A stretch of DNA of 60,574 nt from an uncultured Thomasclavelia sp. (GCF_944324745.1 NZ_CALUXO010000044.1:1-60574), one strand, 5' to 3'; positions 45,517-54,841 are shown, counted from the stretch's first letter. A program made the numbers and translations. The notes: a model not told the origin generated them from the letters alone.

Positions 45517-46038
45517 ATGGCTAAAATAAAAAAGACTCTTGGTGATATCAATAGTCCTCAATGTCAAAAACTGATGCATTTGATTGAAAGTCAAAATCAA
45601 ATAACGCTGGCAAATTGGGCAATTGATTATGCTACTAATAATTACCTGCCAATTTATCAAAAATCTTATAACGAAGCTATAATGAATCAATGTTTAATCT
45701 GTAAAAAGGCTATTAATGATAAAAATCAGCTAAAGCCAGCCAAAGAAGCCATTAAACAAATTAGAAACCTGGCTAAAGAATTTACCAGTCAACCAGAAAT
45801 CGAAGCATCAATTAAAGCTATAGCTACTGCTTGTGCTACTATTGTAACCCCAAGCAATGCTTTAGGATTTTTATTTTATGGAAACGCCGCTTTGGCCTAC
45901 GATACTTTAGGATTAAAAGCTACTGATGAAGAATATGCCATTTTTAGTCAACAACAGCTGCAAAAAGCTTTAGATTTATTAAAAAAGATTGCAATTCAAA
46001 ACGAAAAGAATCCAGTAAAAATAAAATGGAACTGTTAA
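45517..46038 (+). CDS. Imm-5-like family protein (orphan)
   Basis: A 173-residue helical cytoplasmic protein. The N-terminal pattern LGDINSPQCQKLMHLIESQN (about 8-27), then ANWAIDYATNNYLPIYQKSY, resembles the Imm-5 family of putative immunity proteins associated with polymorphic toxins. A second helical part (about 95-165) has SIKAIATACATIVTPSNALG and FYGNAALAYDTLGLKA. No toxin or secretion gene lies next to it, so in this genome it may be an orphan immunity gene or serve another role. A good AAAAGGAG site precedes it. The assignment rests on motif memory. Confidence 0.55.
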   Translation: MAKIKKTLGDINSPQCQKLMHLIESQNQITLANWAIDYATNNYLPIYQKSYNEAIMNQCLICKKAINDKNQLKPAKEAIKQIRNLAKEFTSQPEIEASIKAIATACATIVTPSNALGFLFYGNAALAYDTLGLKATDEEYAIFSQQQLQKALDLLKKIAIQNEKNPVKIKWNC

Positions 46039-46043
46039 AAAAA

Positions 46044-46064
46044 GCACCAGCTCTTTGCTGGTGC
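46044..46064. terminator. Bidirectional intrinsic terminator
   Basis: GCACCAGC pairs with GCTGGTGC around TCTTT, followed by ATTATTTTT on the plus strand and preceded by seven As. It lies between the convergent Imm-5-like and tyrA genes. Confidence 0.9.
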
Positions 46065-46065
46065 A

Positions 46066-46896
46066 TTATTTTTCTAATTTTTCTCTTCTTTTTGAAGATT
46101 CAATAAATAACTCTTTTAACCGCTTTTCATCATCTGTCTGTAAAGCTTGCTTAATTAAATCAAGTTGTTGTTCAAAATAATCAATCGATTCCAATAAATA
46201 CTGTTTATTTTTAAAAAATAACTCTGACCATAAATCCTCATTAATATTGGCAATTCTAGTTAAATCGCGAAAAGAATCACCAATATACTTACCAGTATCG
46301 TATTTTTGCTGATCACTATTGATCAAAGCCACTGCAATTGCATGAGGCAATTGCGAAGTAAAAGAAATAATTTCATCATGAGCTTTAGGAGAAACAATTT
46401 TTACACTCTTGAATCCTAAAGTTCCAACAAAATCTTCCATAAACTTAATTGACTCTTTTTTATTTAATGGATGTTCAATCAAAATATAATTAGCATTTTT
46501 AAATACTTCCTTGCTGGCATATTCATACCCTTTTTTCTCTCTACCAGCCATTGGATGTCCACTAACTAATTCAACATCATCATCAATTAATTTAAAAGCT
46601 TCTTCTAAAAAATATGATTTAATTCCAGTAGCATCAGTAATAATACTACCCTTTTTAAACTGATTTTCCTTAATAAAATCTAATACCAATGAAGGATATA
46701 AGCAAATAATCGTCAGATCACATTCTGGAATAATTTCATGACCATCCGTATACCCTTCAATTATTGTTCCATCATCTTTAGCCATCTGGAGCGTTGTATG
46801 ACTAATATCAATTCCATACACCTGATGATTTTGTCCTTTTAATGCTTTAGCAAAACTACCACCAACAACTCCTAAACCTACAATTGCAATTTTCAT
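46066..46896 (-). CDS. tyrA: Prephenate dehydrogenase
   Basis: A 276-residue NAD-dependent prephenate dehydrogenase that makes 4-hydroxyphenylpyruvate for tyrosine. The Rossmann loop is IAIVGLGVVGGSFAKALKGQ (residues 3-22). Other motifs are SGHPMAGREKKGYEYAS (about 112-128) and the catalytic His in TSQLPHAIAVALI (about 172-184). The protein is single-domain, without ACT or chorismate mutase. No other aromatic genes are nearby. It is followed upstream by a small membrane protein and pncB, probably in one operon. Confidence 0.93.
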   Translation of the reverse strand: MKIAIVGLGVVGGSFAKALKGQNHQVYGIDISHTTLQMAKDDGTIIEGYTDGHEIIPECDLTIICLYPSLVLDFIKENQFKKGSIITDATGIKSYFLEEAFKLIDDDVELVSGHPMAGREKKGYEYASKEVFKNANYILIEHPLNKKESIKFMEDFVGTLGFKSVKIVSPKAHDEIISFTSQLPHAIAVALINSDQQKYDTGKYIGDSFRDLTRIANINEDLWSELFFKNKQYLLESIDYFEQQLDLIKQALQTDDEKRLKELFIESSKRREKLEK

Positions 46897-46906
46897 TTAT
46901 CTTCTC

Positions 46907-47287
46907 CTAAACAAACCATAGAATTACAAAAGAAACTAGACCAATGATTAAAACTGCAAAACAATAACGAGCAAACAATCCCCATAACGATGGTTTATCT
47001 TTGTAAAATATGTAGAAAGATAAGACAATCAATAAACTAGTAATTAATCCATGTCCGATAATGAAAGCAATTTGCTGTGAAAAGAAATTCATAAAAAGTG
47101 GAATAACTAATAAACTCGGTACTAAAAAATCAACCACTAAAATTAAAATTGATTTCCAATCTGTCTGGATCCATTTGAAATTAAAATTTTCTTTAAATTC
47201 CTGGAATTTAGTTTTCTTAACCGGCTGTTTTTTTGAAAACTGAAATTCATTTTTTTGCCGTTCTATTTGTCGTTTATATCTAGCCAT
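46907..47287 (-). CDS. Hypothetical membrane protein, three transmembrane helices
   Basis: A 126-residue protein. A highly basic N-terminus (residues 1-40, Lys/Arg/Gln-rich) is followed by helices at about 45-68, 70-92 and 103-125 (LILVVDFLVPSLLVIPLFMN; LITSLLIVLSFYIFY; CFAVLIIGLVSFVILWFV). The start overlaps the 3' end of pncB by 8 bp and the stop lies 11 bp before tyrA, so it is co-transcribed. No family is recognised; the basic tail should be cytoplasmic. Confidence 0.7.
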   Translation of the reverse strand: MARYKRQIERQKNEFQFSKKQPVKKTKFQEFKENFNFKWIQTDWKSILILVVDFLVPSLLVIPLFMNFFSQQIAFIIGHGLITSLLIVLSFYIFYKDKPSLWGLFARYCFAVLIIGLVSFVILWFV

Positions 47288-48764
47288 TTTTACCCTCTTG
47301 TATTTTTCTATTGTGTTCTTCTAACATTTTTAATTTATAATCTAATAATGATTTTGTTAAATCAACATAATAATCATGTGGATATTCTAATCTAAAAATT
47401 TCATCCCATAAACGATGTCTTTCTTTTTTAGCATATTCACGAATTTCATCAACAGTATATTCGGGATAGACGCACTTACCATCGATAAAAATTGGTACTT
47501 GTAATTCTTCAACAGTATATGTATTAGCTGTAATTGTTTTAAATTTCCAAATATTAGATTGATGATAAATTGTTAGATCTTTATTATTATCAATCACTTC
47601 ATCATGGAAAGCAATAACATCGGCAATTGCTTTTCCAGTCTCATTTTCAAATAAACGATAAACCCGTTTGTAACCAGGATTAGTAATTTTTTCAGTATTT
47701 TCTGAAATTTTAATTTTAGGAATAATCTGATTATCTTTTTCTAATGCAACTAATTTATAAACACCACCAAAAACTGGTGAACTTTGAGAAACAATTAGAT
47801 TTTCACCTACGCCAAAAGCATCTATTTGCGCTCCTTGATCTAATAAAGAACGAATTAGATATTCATCTAAAGCATTAGATGCCGTAATCGTTGTATCTTT
47901 TAAACCAGCAACATCCAACATCATACGAGCCCGTTTAGAAAGATAGGCAATATCACCACTATCTAACCGAATTCCTTTTAATTTTTTACCCATTGGTGCC
48001 AAGACTTCTTCAGCAACTCTGATAGCATTAGGAACCCCACTTTTTAAAGTATCATATGTATCAACTAATAAAACACAATCATCAGGATATGTTAAGGCAT
48101 AGGTTTTAAAAGCTTCAAACTCACTATCAAATGATTGAACAAACGAATGCGCCATCGTTCCTAAAACGGGAATCCCAAACATCAAACCAGCTGATACTGT
48201 AGCGCTACCAGCTACACCACCAATATAAGCTGCCCGGGCACCATAAGTAGCACTATCATAACCTTGAGCCCGACGAGCCCCAAATTCCATTACCGGTCTA
48301 CCTTTAGCTTCTCTAACAATTCGATGAGCTTTAGTTGCAATTAAAGATTGATGATTGATCGTTACTAATAGTAAGGTTTCAATCAATTGAGCTTCAATAA
48401 ATTTAGCTCTAATTGTAATTAATGGTTCATTAGGAAATACAGGTGTTCCTTCTTTGACAGCATAAATTGAACCAGTAAATTTAAAATTTCTTAAATAATC
48501 AAAGAAATCTTCATCAAACTTATTCAGTGAACGGAGATAAGCAATATCTCCTTCACTGAAATGTAAATTTTTAACGCATTCTATCAATTGTTGCAAACCA
48601 GCAAAAATTGAAAAACCGCCATTATCCGGATTTTTACGATAATACATATCAAAATAAACATATTCGTCTTTAGTTCCTTGTTTAAAATAATTATATGACA
48701 TTGTTAATTCATACAAGTCCATTACTAACGTTAAATTACGTTCACTACCTGCACAATAATCCAT
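47280..48764 (-). CDS. pncB: Nicotinate phosphoribosyltransferase
   Basis: A 494-residue enzyme of NAD salvage that makes nicotinate mononucleotide from nicotinate and PRPP. The N-terminus is LTLVMDLYELTMSYNYFKQG (about 10-29). It has PVMEFGARRAQGYDSATYGA (about 154-173), the catalytic His region MFGIPVLGTMAHSFVQSF (about 194-211), IRLDSGDIAYLSKRAR, and the PRPP/phosphate region FGVGENLIVSQSSPVFGGVY. It is full length. AGGAGG precedes the start; it overlaps the small membrane protein gene. Confidence 0.96.
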   Translation of the reverse strand: MDYCAGSERNLTLVMDLYELTMSYNYFKQGTKDEYVYFDMYYRKNPDNGGFSIFAGLQQLIECVKNLHFSEGDIAYLRSLNKFDEDFFDYLRNFKFTGSIYAVKEGTPVFPNEPLITIRAKFIEAQLIETLLLVTINHQSLIATKAHRIVREAKGRPVMEFGARRAQGYDSATYGARAAYIGGVAGSATVSAGLMFGIPVLGTMAHSFVQSFDSEFEAFKTYALTYPDDCVLLVDTYDTLKSGVPNAIRVAEEVLAPMGKKLKGIRLDSGDIAYLSKRARMMLDVAGLKDTTITASNALDEYLIRSLLDQGAQIDAFGVGENLIVSQSSPVFGGVYKLVALEKDNQIIPKIKISENTEKITNPGYKRVYRLFENETGKAIADVIAFHDEVIDNNKDLTIYHQSNIWKFKTITANTYTVEELQVPIFIDGKCVYPEYTVDEIREYAKKERHRLWDEIFRLEYPHDYYVDLTKSLLDYKLKMLEEHNRKIQEGKNG

Positions 48765-48827
48765 CTTTATAATTCCTCCAATATTTATTCTAATAATAAA
48801 CTCTTTCTAGGTAAAAATCCAGTTATT

Positions 48828-49118
48828 TTAGAAATATAGTTCATATGATTGCCGTGGTTGTGGTGGCATTGGTGGTTTTACCGGTGGTATCTTTTCAAAT
48901 AAAACCGGAATTAATAATTGTTGTCCCGGATAGATCATCAATTTATCATTTAGATTATTGATGTCTTTGATATAGTCAACTCTGGTATTAAAACGTCTGG
49001 CAATAGCATATACATTATCACCACGATTTACCGTATATAAAAAGATATCACCTACTTTTGGGGCCACGATAGGTGCTGGCCGACGATCAAATAAATTATC
49101 CATGTAATCTTCGTACAT
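48828..49118 (-). CDS. LysM-domain protein
   Basis: A 96-residue protein with one LysM domain at about 27-73 (LYTVNRGDNVYAIARRFNTR; DYIKDINNLNDKLMIYPGQQ; LLIPV) and a proline-rich tail. There is no signal peptide, as in spore-coat or forespore LysM proteins of the SafA type, so location is uncertain. ATG 49118 is chosen because TAGGAGGG lies 7 bases upstream; ATG 49124 overlaps that site. It lies between rnc and pncB. Confidence 0.82.
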   Translation of the reverse strand: MYEDYMDNLFDRRPAPIVAPKVGDIFLYTVNRGDNVYAIARRFNTRVDYIKDINNLNDKLMIYPGQQLLIPVLFEKIPPVKPPMPPQPRQSYELYF

Positions 49119-49172
49119 GTTCATCCCTCCTACTTTAACCTATTCAATCACCCAAAAAATAACTAGGCAAAA

Positions 49173-49192
49173 AAACAGACCGAAGTCTGTTT
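49173..49192 (-). terminator. Terminator of the plsX-rnc unit
   Basis: AAACAGAC pairs with GTCTGTTT around CGAA (a stable tetraloop), followed on the minus strand by TTTTTGCC. It touches the rnc stop codon. Confidence 0.85.
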
Positions 49193-49871
49193 ATCTAGCT
49201 AACTTATTTAAAGCATCTTTTGCCGCCTGTTGTTCCGCCCGTTTCTTTGAAGAACCGACACCAGTTCCTAAAACCATATCATCCATCTTAACCGCCATTT
49301 CAAAAACAGGGTTGTTTGATGGTCCACTAGCGGAAATTAAATCATATGTAACTGTTTTACGCTGATCAGCTTGGATCAATTCCTGAAGTTTAGTTTTAAA
49401 ATCAGTAATATTATCATAATTTACATCATCAACATGTTTATAAATCGTAATATCTAGAATCTTTTCAACTACATCTGGTCCACAATCATGACACACTGCC
49501 CCAACAAATGCCTCAAAGATATCAGCTAGAACACTGTCACGGTCGCGGCCACCATTATTGATTTCTCCAGCTCCTAGATAAATTAAAGGTCCTAAATTTA
49601 ACTCTCGAGCAAAACGAGCTAATGATTCTTCACGAACCAGCTTTGCTCTTAACTTTGTCAAGCGACCCTCAGGCATATCAGGATATAAATCAAATAAATG
49701 ACGCGAAACATGATACTGCAAAACAGCATCTCCTAAAAACTCTAATCGTTCATAATCGTGCTTTTTAGTTTTATTTTCATTGGCATATGAGGGATGGGTA
49801 AATGCCTCTTTAAATAACTCTAAATGCTGATAGGGAACTTCAAGTTTATTTAAAAAATCTATTAATTCCAC
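49191..49871 (-). CDS. rnc: Ribonuclease III
   Basis: A 226-residue class 1 RNase III. The nuclease domain (about 1-145) has the signature ERLEFLGDAVLQYHVSRHLF (about 42-61) and DIFEAFVGAVCHDCG. The double-stranded RNA-binding domain (about 153-225) ends GSSKKRAEQQAAKDALNKLA. It processes rRNA and mRNA. The stop of plsX lies only 1 bp upstream, and acpP, often found between them, is missing. Confidence 0.96.
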   Translation of the reverse strand: MELIDFLNKLEVPYQHLELFKEAFTHPSYANENKTKKHDYERLEFLGDAVLQYHVSRHLFDLYPDMPEGRLTKLRAKLVREESLARFARELNLGPLIYLGAGEINNGGRDRDSVLADIFEAFVGAVCHDCGPDVVEKILDITIYKHVDDVNYDNITDFKTKLQELIQADQRKTVTYDLISASGPSNNPVFEMAVKMDDMVLGTGVGSSKKRAEQQAAKDALNKLAR

Positions 49872-49872
49872 T

Positions 49873-50856
49873 TTATTTCAATCCTTCTTTCATTTTTTCC
49901 ACCACATTGCTCGATACCATTTCAAAAGCTAAATGAATCGCATTTTCAAAAGCAATAGCATCACTAGCCCCATGAGCTTTAATGACCGGCTTTTCAAATC
50001 CCATCATCAAAGCACCACCAGCGGCTTTGGTATCAAATTTTACCATTAATTGTTTTAATGCCGGTTTAGCCAATAATGCACCAACTTTAGTACGTGATGA
50101 AGACATAAAACCATCTTTTAAACTTTTCATCAGTACTTTGGCCACACCTTCTAATGTTTTTAATGCTACGTTACCAGTAAAACCATCAGTAACAATAACA
50201 TCAACATTACCATCTAAGACTTCTTTACCTTCAATATTACCCACAAAATTAATGTCAGACATTTTTTCTAACATTTGATAAGTTGTTTGATGAACTTCGT
50301 CACCTTTATGATGCTCACTTCCAATATTTAATAAACCAATTTTAGGATCAGCAATCTTACGAACATTTTTCGCATACACATTTCCCATGATTGCAAATGA
50401 AACTAATTGCTCAGGCGTGTTTTCAGCATTCGCTCCCACATCCAACATGGCCACTCCATGATCATTATATGTAGGCAGCATCGCCATTAAACAAGATTTT
50501 TCAATTCCTTCAATTCGTTTTAAAAATAACATAGCACAAGCATAATATGCACCTGTGTTACCGCATGATAAAACAGCGTCAACTTCATTTTTCCGTGCAA
50601 GCATCATGGTTTTAACCATGCTGGATTCTTTTTTACGACGAATCGCCAAAATATTTTCCGTCATTTCAAGTATCTCACGAGCATCAATCAAAACTACTTG
50701 AGGATGATCTTTAAGCGCCTGTAGCTCTTCAATTTTTCCAACTACATATAATTGATCGGTTTTATTTTTTTTTAAAAACGATAAGCAGGCATTAACCACA
50801 ATTTCACTGCCTAAATCACCGCTCATCGCATCTATTCCTAATTTCATTTCTTTCAC
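49873..50856 (-). CDS. plsX: Phosphate acyltransferase PlsX
   Basis: A 327-residue acyl-ACP:phosphate transacylase that makes acyl-phosphate for phospholipid synthesis. The N-terminus is KLGIDAMSGDLGSEIVVNAC (about 5-24). It has LSCGNTGAYYACAMLFLKRI (about 95-114), MLDVGANAENTPEQLVSFAI (about 136-155), VIVTDGFTGNVALKTLEGVA (about 221-240) and the end VIKAHGASDAIAFENAI. It is complete. It is paired with rnc, with recG upstream. Confidence 0.96.
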   Translation of the reverse strand: MKEMKLGIDAMSGDLGSEIVVNACLSFLKKNKTDQLYVVGKIEELQALKDHPQVVLIDAREILEMTENILAIRRKKESSMVKTMMLARKNEVDAVLSCGNTGAYYACAMLFLKRIEGIEKSCLMAMLPTYNDHGVAMLDVGANAENTPEQLVSFAIMGNVYAKNVRKIADPKIGLLNIGSEHHKGDEVHQTTYQMLEKMSDINFVGNIEGKEVLDGNVDVIVTDGFTGNVALKTLEGVAKVLMKSLKDGFMSSSRTKVGALLAKPALKQLMVKFDTKAAGGALMMGFEKPVIKAHGASDAIAFENAIHLAFEMVSSNVVEKMKEGLK

Positions 50857-50888
50857 CTCATACTAGCTAACATTATAACATAATTTAA

Positions 50889-50931
50889 TAAACCTCACCA
50901 CCTAAACAATCATCATTATCAGTGAAGTTTA
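50889..50931 (-). terminator. Possible recG terminator
   Basis: TAAACTTCAC and GTGAGGTTTA (minus strand, one G-U) form a 10-bp stem with a 23-base loop, followed by TTAAATTATG. It is weak because of the large loop and poor T-run. Confidence 0.45.
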
Positions 50932-50942
50932 TGACCATATTT

Positions 50943-52961
50943 TTAATCAATATATTTATTATTATTGCGTAATTGTTCTTCTATCTGTTCAATTAGTTTT
51001 AAATAAACAGGATCATTGCAGGGACTTTGCAATAATTCAATTGCGTCATCACGCGATACTTCTAGAATATTGGCATCTTGAAAAATATTTCCAATTTGAA
51101 AAACTGGCAAACCACTTTGCTGGCTCCCTAAAACATCGCCAGGGCCTCGCATCTTTAAATCATATAAAGAAACTTCAAAGCCATCATTACATTTAGTTAA
51201 AAATTCTAATCGTTCAATTGCCTCATCAGCAGTTGAATTGCTTAACAGAAAACAGTATCCTTGCTGATTACCACGACCAATGCGACCCCGTAACTGATGA
51301 ATCTGACTCAATCCAAATCGTTCCGCATTATAAATAACCATCCAATTAGCATTGCTGACATCGACCCCAACTTCAATAACGGTTGTCGAAACTAAAATTT
51401 GAATTTCGTTATTTTTAAATTGCATCATTACCTGATCTTTAGTTTCATCGTCCATTTGACCATGTAATAAACCAATTTGATATTTATCTTTAAAATATTT
51501 TTTCATGCCCTGATAAATGCTCGTGGCATCACGGCTGGATATAGCTTCACTTTCACTAACTAAAGGGCAAACTACATAACATTGACCACCACTAGCTAAA
51601 TAATCCAACAAATCTTTTAAGATTGGTTTCATACTTAATGATTTCACCAGTCTGGTAATTACCGGTTTACGCCCGGCTGGCATCGTTTTGATCGTCGATA
51701 CATCCATATCACCATATAAACTGATTGCCAGAGTTCGAGGAATCGGAGTTGCCGACATGATCATAAAGTCAACTTGTTTACCTTTATCCTTTAGAGCTTT
51801 TCGCTGTTTCACTCCAAAACGATGCTGTTCATCAGTAATAACTAATCCTAATTTATTGTAATTAACTTTTTCTTGAAACAACGCATGAGTACCAATGACA
51901 ATATCAATTTTACCTGATTCTAATTCCTGATAGATTTCCTGCTTTTTACCTGCCGACAAATGGCCTGTTAATAATGCCATTTTAATATTGGTTTTGTCAA
52001 ATAGTTTTGTCAGTGATTGAAAATGCTGGGTAGCCAGAATTTCTGTCGGTGCCATCAAAGCACCCTGATATCCACTTAAATAATTGGCATATAAACCAAT
52101 GGCACCAACTACCGTTTTACCACTACCAACATCGCCTTGGACAAAGCGATACATCACGGTTTCTTTTTGTAAATCATGTAAAATATCATGACTAGCTTTA
52201 ATTTGATCTGCAGTTAATTTAAACGGTAAATTCTGAACAAATTCATTTAATTTTTGCTGATCAAAAATCTTTTTGATACCAATATTTTTATTTCGAGACA
52301 ATTTGATATATTGCATCGTTAATTGAAATCTCAAAAATTCTTCATATTTTAAATACCGCAATGCTTCCTTAACATCTTGTTTACAACTAGGAAAATGAAC
52401 CAAGTTCAAGGCTAATTCCTTATGAATCAAGTGATGTTTGATCATTAAACTAATCGGTACTTCATCTTGGATATGCCCTTGATAAAACTTTAAGGCCTTT
52501 TTTACGTAACCTTGAAATGATTTTTGGGTAATTCCCTCTTTCAAAGAATAAACCGGGCTAATTCCAGTTACTCCATTAAGTGGTTTTAGCTTAACATCAC
52601 TAGCGGTAATACTTTTATTTTTCTTAGTGTATTTACCAATGATCGTCAATTTCATTCCCTGATACATGTTTTTTTTTAAAAAATGACGATTAAAAATCGT
52701 TACCCGATAGTTTTCATCATGATATAATACCATAAATGTCAGTCGTGAAAAACGTCCTTTATAAAATAATTTAGGTTCATCAATTAAAACACCTTCAATA
52801 ATAACTTTTTCATTATCAACTAATGGTGTCTCTTCAATAATTTCATAACGATAAGGATAATGTAAAACCAAATCTCTAACTGAATATATTTCCATTTCAT
52901 TTAATAAACGAACCCGATTTTCTGCTATTTTAATTTGTTTCAACAGTATTTCTTTAGACAT
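50943..52961 (-). CDS. recG: ATP-dependent DNA helicase RecG
   Basis: A 672-residue RecG that remodels stalled forks and Holliday junctions. The N-terminal wedge/OB domain spans about 1-230. Helicase motifs: VQGDVGSGKTVVGAIGLYAN (motif I, about 275-294), LVITDEQHRFGVKQR (motif II), MSATPIPRTLAISLYGDM (motif III), STTVIEVGVDVSNANWM (motif V) and QLRGRIGRGNQQGYCFL (motif VI). The C-terminal TRCF-like tail includes DLKMRGPGDVLGSQQSGLP. Length is normal. Confidence 0.97.
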   Translation of the reverse strand: MSKEILLKQIKIAENRVRLLNEMEIYSVRDLVLHYPYRYEIIEETPLVDNEKVIIEGVLIDEPKLFYKGRFSRLTFMVLYHDENYRVTIFNRHFLKKNMYQGMKLTIIGKYTKKNKSITASDVKLKPLNGVTGISPVYSLKEGITQKSFQGYVKKALKFYQGHIQDEVPISLMIKHHLIHKELALNLVHFPSCKQDVKEALRYLKYEEFLRFQLTMQYIKLSRNKNIGIKKIFDQQKLNEFVQNLPFKLTADQIKASHDILHDLQKETVMYRFVQGDVGSGKTVVGAIGLYANYLSGYQGALMAPTEILATQHFQSLTKLFDKTNIKMALLTGHLSAGKKQEIYQELESGKIDIVIGTHALFQEKVNYNKLGLVITDEQHRFGVKQRKALKDKGKQVDFMIMSATPIPRTLAISLYGDMDVSTIKTMPAGRKPVITRLVKSLSMKPILKDLLDYLASGGQCYVVCPLVSESEAISSRDATSIYQGMKKYFKDKYQIGLLHGQMDDETKDQVMMQFKNNEIQILVSTTVIEVGVDVSNANWMVIYNAERFGLSQIHQLRGRIGRGNQQGYCFLLSNSTADEAIERLEFLTKCNDGFEVSLYDLKMRGPGDVLGSQQSGLPVFQIGNIFQDANILEVSRDDAIELLQSPCNDPVYLKLIEQIEEQLRNNNKYID

Positions 52962-53114
52962 ATTATCACCACAAATAATTGTATATTATTTCTACTAAAA
53001 TATCTAGGATAATAATTTCCATTTAATATTTACGATACCACATAAGAAAATCATCATCTTTTTATTAATACCATGCTATACTGGTAGTAAATAATATCAT
53101 ATAAGGAGAAAACT

Positions 53115-53917
53115 ATGGAGCCAAAATTATTATTATTTGATGTTGATGGAACTTTAATAAGTTATGATGGAATTGTTCCTGATAGCTGTGTTAAAGCTTT
53201 AAAACAGGCAAAAGCTAATGGCCATTATGTTTTTGTTGTTACTGGAAGGACCAAAAACCGGGCTACCGTTGGCAATATTGATGTTAGTGGCATGATTTGT
53301 GGTAATGGGGCTTATATAGAAATTGATGGCAAAGTATTACAAGATAAAAGCTTATCATTGTCACAAATCAAAGAGATTACTGATTATTTAGAGCAACACA
53401 ATCTTTGTTACTTTCTCGAAGGTAATGATGGATTATATGGATCCCATGATTTTGAAACTAGAGCGATCCCAGCTTATAAAAAATATGGAATCGAAAACCC
53501 TAATATTCGTGAACTGTATCCAATGATGACTTTTCCTGACAGTATGTACCAGGAGCATATTACTAAAGTTAATTATGTTTTAAATTCCTATCAAGACTAT
53601 CTTGATTTTAAACAAAAATTTTCTAATTATCAATGTTTAACTTGGGGTGGCCAAGGAGAAGAAGCTTTATTTGGTGATTGTGGTTTACCAGGAATCGACA
53701 AGCAATTTGCCAGTTGATCGATTATCTAAAAATCGATAAAAGAAATATTTATGCTTTTGGTGATGCTGAAGTGGATATTCCCATGTTTAATATTGCTGGT
53801 ACTAGTATTTGTGTTAACAGTGGTCGTCAATTAGCTAAAGAAGCAGCAGATTATGTTACTGATGATGTCTTAAATGATGGGATTTTTAAAGCTTTACAAC
53901 ATTTTAAACTGATTTAA
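53115..53917 (+). pseudogene. HAD-IIB (Cof-type) phosphatase, split by a frameshift
   Basis: The first frame (53115-53717) carries HAD motif I (LLFDVDGTLISYDG), motif II (VVTGRTKNRATV) and the cap, then stops after GIDKQFAS. A second frame, one base back, continues RQAICQLIDYLKIDKRNIYAFGD (in two pieces here) with motif IV AFGDAEVDIPMFN and ends at 53917. Inserting one base at GACAA-GCAATT (about 53700) restores GIDKAICQLIDYLK, the motif III Lys region. The 79-codon second frame lacks its own ribosome binding site. It may be a true pseudogene or a sequence error. Confidence 0.8.
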
Positions 53918-53943
53918 AAGGACATTAGCTTCCTTTAAATCAG
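53909..53943 (+). terminator. Terminator of the HAD gene
   Basis: CTGATTTAAAAGGA pairs with TCCTTTAAATCAG (one bulged base) around an 8-base loop, followed by ACTTTTTTTAG. It overlaps the stop codon. Confidence 0.85.
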
Positions 53944-54459
53944 ACTTTTTTTAGTTTCATTTTCTTACCATGAATCAGTATTTGTAGAAATTAGTACGAT
54001 AATTAAATACCTGACTTATTTTAATCAAAATCATTTTTTATAATTATGATTGAATAGATGATTAAAGTGAAACTGAAGGTTTTTAAATATCTACTGATGA
54101 TAAAAAAAACTTATCATCAAGATATCGATCTAATTTATTTTATCATTCCTTCTGAAATGGTTGGTCAAATAGAAGAATATGCATTAACGCACCATTTATT
54201 ACTCACCAATTTAAAAAGATGTTCTGTAAGATTAATTTTAATGCTAATGCTAATTATTCTAAAGATCAATTATAGAACTATCTTTTATTGCCTTTGTCGA
54301 CCATCATTCAATGCATGGTAAATTAGTAAGTACTACCAACGCTTATTCAATTAGTTTGCCAATCAAAACCCAGAGTTAAAAATGATTGCTTATGAAATTC
54401 GGCGTAACACTAACAAAAACAATCCTCTCTATAATCAATATCGATCTTTAATTAAAAAA

Positions 54460-54476
54460 AGAGCTCATCGAGCTCT
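54460..54476 (-). terminator. Terminator-like hairpin in the debris zone
   Basis: AGAGCTC pairs perfectly with GAGCTCT around ATC. On the minus strand it is followed by TTTTTTAATT. No intact minus-strand gene lies directly before it. Confidence 0.45.
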
Positions 54477-54483
54477 AAATAAA

Positions 54484-54557
54484 AAAATGAAGTCACTTAA
54501 TAAAATTGGTTTAAAATAGGATAAATTATTGAAAGGAAAAATTTGTGACTTCATTTT
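54484..54557. repeat. 13-bp perfect inverted repeat, 48 bp apart
   Basis: AAAATGAAGTCAC (54484-54496) and GTGACTTCATTTT (54545-54557) are exact reverse complements. They enclose a 48-bp AT-rich spacer. They could be remnants of a small mobile element or a long-loop hairpin. Confidence 0.55.
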
Positions 54558-54841
54558 CCTATGTCATCTTTGACAAAAACAATATATCGATAATTTATTA
54601 AAAGATGTTTTAAATTATATTAAAATAATATTAATAACTGCTGTTTCACCTCAAAAACGCTTCATACTAATACTTCATGACAATTCACTCATTCAAGAAT
54701 AAAAACTCATATGCGCTTTTACCATCTATGATCATGTTCAAGATAATACTGAAATCCCATCATGATATTTTTTTCGTATTACAAGATCAAGATGTCATTT
54801 AGATAGCGAATATGCTAATTTTCACTTTTTTTAAATAAAAA

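Larger units (their letters stand above)
53944..54841. other. 900-bp zone of gene debris, no intact gene
   Basis: Frames are short and broken, but some stretches look formerly coding. At 54058-54321 (plus) a frame includes DIDLIYFIIPSEMVGQIEEY, then ALTHHLLLTNLKRCS. At about 54373-54519 another gives NPELKMIAYEIRRNTNKNNP, then LYNQYRSLIKKRAHRALNKK. They are in different frames and neither has a ribosome binding site. I cannot identify the parent gene; an old transposase is one possibility. The stretch 54560-54841 shows nothing readable. Confidence 0.45.

Noticed and set aside
45436-45690. Minus-strand 84-codon frame overlapping the Imm-5-like gene
   Set aside because: It overlaps a better-supported gene with a good ribosome binding site; its composition is typical of antisense frames.
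54058-54321. 87-codon plus-strand frame as an intact gene
   Set aside because: It has no ribosome binding site, the coding-like part covers only its first two thirds, and related-looking fragments continue in other frames; treated as debris.
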